From Desulfobacteraceae bacterium (GTDB taxonomy: Bacteria > Desulfobacterota > Desulfobacteria > Desulfobacterales > Desulfosalsimonadaceae), in assembly GCA_021162325.1 (NCBI GenBank), contig JAGGYV010000077.1:1-7105 (forward strand): a stretch of 7,105 nt of DNA, written 5' to 3'. Below the pieces are notes generated by a model. The model worked only from the letters and a program-made list of their open reading frames with translations. It did no database searches and had not been told where the DNA came from. Position numbers and translations under genes: made by a program. Below are positions 5,355 through 7,105 of the stretch, one piece after another (within the stretch, counting starts at the first letter, position 1; each line of letters begins with the position of its first letter).

Positions 5355-5463
5355 AAATAAGGGCAACCACAGGGGGTTGCCCCTACGGGTAATCGACAAT
5401 TACATTGATAATGGTGCATCGTTTATTTGGTATAATACATGGTAAAATATGCGGTTGAATGAT
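5355..5463 (+). repeat. 109-bp direct repeat, copy 1
   Basis: The repeat starts AAATAAGGGCAACC and ends with ATGCGGTTGAATGAT, which is also the first 15 bases of the RAYT fragment that follows. Copy 2 at 5682-5791 differs by about three substitutions and one inserted base. It contains a REP hairpin (5361-5386) at its left end and a conserved AT-rich spacer with GCATCGTTTATTTG (5416-5429). The high identity implies recent duplication of the unit. Confidence 0.85.
5361..5386 (-). repeat. REP hairpin 1 (GTAG-type)
   Basis: Read on the minus strand it is GTAG, an 8-base arm GGGCAACC, loop CCCTGT, and arm GGTTGCCC. A conserved GTAG or GGAG tetranucleotide before a hairpin is the known layout of REPs used by RAYT transposases. 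REP 2 and REP 3 share the tetranucleotide and the loop. Confidence 0.75.
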
Positions 5464-5602
5464 GCCAGAAAAATGGTACAAACCGTATGGAATGAAATTC
5501 CAAAATATTACCCCGCCATTTCAATCGGTAAATTTGTGATCATGCCCAATCATATCAACGGAACCACGGTCACCGTAGGGGCAGGCCCCTGTGCCTGCCC
5601 TA
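5449..5602 (+). pseudogene. Decayed internal fragment of a REP-associated tyrosine transposase
   Basis: MRLNDARKMVQTVWNEIP (residues 1-18) matches residues 47-64 of the RAYT starting at 5845. It continues IGKFVIMPNHINGTT and VGAGPCACP. RAYTs are Y1/HUH single-strand transposases that act on REP sequences. The family motif here is MPNHIHG; this copy has Asn in place of the second histidine (CATATCAAC), which destroys the metal-binding HUH pair. The first 46 residues are absent, replaced by the 109-bp repeat. After VGAGPCACPIK the frame is low-complexity and no catalytic tyrosine is seen. It is non-functional. Confidence 0.8.
5575..5600 (+). repeat. REP hairpin 2 inside the RAYT fragment
   Basis: GTAG is followed by GGGCAGGC, loop CCCTGT, and GCCTGCCC, with perfect 8-bp arms. 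The layout and loop equal REP 1, but the orientation is opposite and the stem bases differ while still pairing. It lies in frame within the RAYT fragment and supplies its VGAGPCACP residues. Confidence 0.75.
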
Positions 5603-5681
5603 TAAAATCGACCGCCACCACCCCCGGTCGAAAACGACGGCCGACGGCCATCCGGCAAAATGGTAATCACGGGGGATTCAA

Positions 5682-5791
5682 AAATAAGGGCAACCACAGG
5701 GGGATTGCCCCTACGGGTAATCGACAATTACATTGATAATGGTGCATCGTTTATTTGGTAAAATACATGGTAAAATATGCGATTAAATGAT
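5682..5791 (+). repeat. 109-bp direct repeat, copy 2
   Basis: This is nearly identical to 5355-5463, with an extra A at 5704 and three substitutions near the right end. It ends with ATGCGATTAAATGAT, the same RAYT-derived 15 bases as copy 1, but then departs into unrelated sequence (CGCATTGACACC). A partial third copy of its spacer (GCATCGTTTATTTG) lies at 5807-5820. Confidence 0.85.
5688..5714 (-). repeat. REP hairpin 3 (GTAG-type, one-base insertion)
   Basis: On the minus strand it reads GTAG, GGGCAATCC, loop CCCTGT, GGTTGCCC. It is REP 1 with one extra base in one arm, which leaves a bulge. It forms an inverted pair with REP 2, as in BIME-type clusters. Confidence 0.7.
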
Positions 5792-5844
5792 CGCATTGAC
5801 ACCAATGCATCGTTTATTTGTGAAAACACGGGGGATCATATGAA

Positions 5845-6054
5845 ATGAGATACAATCCTGCTGTCCACCATCGCCGTTCCATCCGATTGCGCGGATACGA
5901 TTATTCCCGGTCCGGGGTGTATTTTGTCACTATCTGCGTCCAAAACCGGAAATGCCTGTTAGGGGATATCACAAACGAAGAAATGCGGTTAAATGATGCG
6001 GGAAAGATGATTCAAACCGTATGGGATGAAATTCCGGAACATTATCCCGGTGTT
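5845..6054 (+). pseudogene. REP-associated tyrosine transposase, N-terminal 70 residues only
   Basis: A clear RAYT N-terminus: RRSIRLRGYDYSRSGVYFVT (residues 10-29), IC-QNR-CLLG, then MRLNDAGKMIQTVWDEIPEH (47-66) and YPGV. RAYTs of this type usually run to about 170-230 residues, so well over half is missing. The HUH histidines and catalytic tyrosine would lie downstream and are gone, so the product cannot be active. RAYT similarity stops after Val70, and from about 6055 the sequence is the antisense of a DDE transposase. The start at 5845 has a G-rich stretch (5830-5834) about ten bases upstream. The ATG at 5840 is followed at once by TGA in its frame and is not used. Confidence 0.85.
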
Positions 6055-6055
6055 C

Positions 6056-7105
6056 ACGGTTGTTATCACTGCCATAAAGAGCGTCAGCGAGGAGTTCTTT
6101 AGGCTTCAAATTCTGTTTTTCTGTTGATTCGATGGCTGGAATAAGTGCATTCGCATCGCTGTTATGAGCCGGTTCAACTTCAACATGTGTGATCAGGTTA
6201 AGGGAAGCCCCCTTTTGTTCTTTATCATCACAGTAAGTTTCCATAATCTGAACTTGATAACCTTGACCTTTATGGCCGCTGTATGTTGCATCAGGATCAG
6301 AAGGATTTTGAAGTGAATCGGATGGAATCTCTTTCGGCTTTTTCAATTCAACCGGATTGTCTTTATCATCGGTCAGATTGCAGTGTTCTTCCAGAACCCT
6401 TTCAAGCAACTTGTAACTATACATGGCCGTCACTTCGCGGAAGCCCTTAAACTGCTGTACCAGGTTAAACAGATCCTTGCTGACTTCTGTGAGTGTTTTT
6501 CTCGATTCAGACGGCTTGACTTTGGAAAAGCAACCCAGATCATTTTTAGAAAGATATTTATCAACAACCTTTTTATCGATGCTATCGAATTGATCTTGAT
6601 GGCCCCGTTTCAAATTTGTTAAAAAATCATGAATGCTTTCTGAAAAAATGCCGATGCGCCCCAGTCTCCGCATATTTGATTTGATATGGACGGAATCAAT
6701 TCGCTGCTTATCGGTATTAACATTGAAAACCTGGGCCAGTTTATCTGTGCAGGATTTAAAAATATCGTCATCGAGATTATTTTGCACAACAATATTTCGA
6801 TTGTTCCATAATGTTTTTTCTGAAAGATATTTAGCCGAGTCTGATTCTTCTATAATATTGAGCGCATAATGCCATTGAATGTTAAAGGCATACTGCTGTA
6901 CTGTTTCTATATCGGTGAGGTCAAATTGCTGCTGAAGAATAAGGGCGCCGATCGCTGAATAGAGTTCTTTGGTTGGTCTGCCCAGAACTTCATCAAAATG
7001 TGCGGCAATTTTATCAATAGGAATTGAAGACAATATTTGCTTACGGAATAGACCCGTCCATCCGTTATCGAGCATTTTGCGTCTTTTGGGAGTGAGAAAA
7101 TCCCA
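6056..7105 (-). pseudogene. DDE transposase (IS1182-like), truncated at its 3' end and cut by the window edge
   Basis: The frame is open to the right edge (WDFLTPKRRK before Met at 7075), so the true start lies outside. Numbering from that Met, LGRPTKELYSAIGALILQQQ (31-50) and NIQWHYALNI (65-74) are the N-terminal domain typical of IS1182-type transposases. RIDSVHIKSNM (125-135) holds the first catalytic Asp127. YSGHKGQGYQVQIMET (265-280) is a conserved core block. ELLADALYGSDNN (327-339) holds the second catalytic Asp331. Transposase-like sequence then stops at about 6058, and the frame merely runs on antisense through the RAYT to a stop at 5969. The final acidic residue of the DDE triad and the C-terminus are missing, so it is inactive. 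Confidence 0.85.

Larger units (their letters stand above)
5071..5448. other. Intergenic region upstream of the methyltransferase-like gene
   Basis: On the minus strand this holds a 27-codon ORF (5179-5096) and, upstream of it, TATAAT at 5199-5194 as a possible -10 box without a good -35. On the right are an imperfect inverted repeat (5263-5322), a second small dyad (5323-5342) and the start of the first 109-bp direct repeat with its REP hairpin. From about 5260 onward it reads as mobile-element debris rather than promoter. Confidence 0.45.

Noticed and set aside
5355..5820. CRISPR-like array
   Set aside because: Only two full copies and one partial copy of a long unit, no regular spacers, and no cas genes; it is a REP/RAYT cluster.
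6383..6869. Two plus-strand frames of 78-79 codons
   Set aside because: They are shadows of the minus-strand DDE transposase.

Overview
The window looks like an accessory stretch of a Gram-negative bacterial chromosome. The best guess is a sulfate-reducing or related deltaproteobacterium (Desulfobacterota). This rests on the moderately AT-rich genes, the lipoprotein HtrA-like protease, the UPF0270/YheU protein, and the dense debris of REP-associated tyrosine transposases (RAYTs) and a DDE transposase. No rRNA, tRNA or single-copy marker is present, so the assignment is tentative.

Layout. Positions 1-589 hold no convincing gene. They contain two small repeat types and a near-consensus sigma70 promoter (484-512) with a dyad just upstream. 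A possible 43-codon ORF (590-721) then overlaps the start of a 434-residue alpha/beta hydrolase (718-2022, plus strand) by ATGA. The hydrolase carries an N-terminal helical module that recurs as a stand-alone 102-residue protein encoded 56 bases downstream (2079-2387). This module-hydrolase plus module-alone pair is the most interesting protein-level signal here.

On the minus strand, facing that pair, lies a compact probable operon. It consists of a PDZ-less HtrA-like lipoprotein protease with a TTG start (3893-3015), a 52-residue ORF of unknown function (2971-2813), and a YheU-family protein (2822-2583) whose start overlaps the 52-residue ORF by 10 bases. Upstream of the protease are a perfect 25-bp inverted repeat (4027-4082), possible gene debris, and a second copy of the dispersed repeat seen near position 170. 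A membrane protein of the NnrU/MddA/ICMT-like methyltransferase group follows (5070-4342, minus), perhaps preceded by a 27-codon membrane peptide ORF.

From about 5260 to the end the window is mobile-element debris. It holds an imperfect inverted repeat, two 109/110-bp direct repeats, and three REP hairpins sharing GTAG, an 8-bp stem and a CCCTGT loop (one copy with an inserted base). It also holds a RAYT internal fragment whose HUH motif has lost its second histidine, and a second RAYT cut after residue 70. That second RAYT abuts a convergent DDE transposase which has also lost its 3' end. The transposase runs off the right edge of the window.

The hydrolase/module pair and the protease/YheU cluster are the functional genes. 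Nothing in the right-hand 1.8 kb appears to encode a working transposase.
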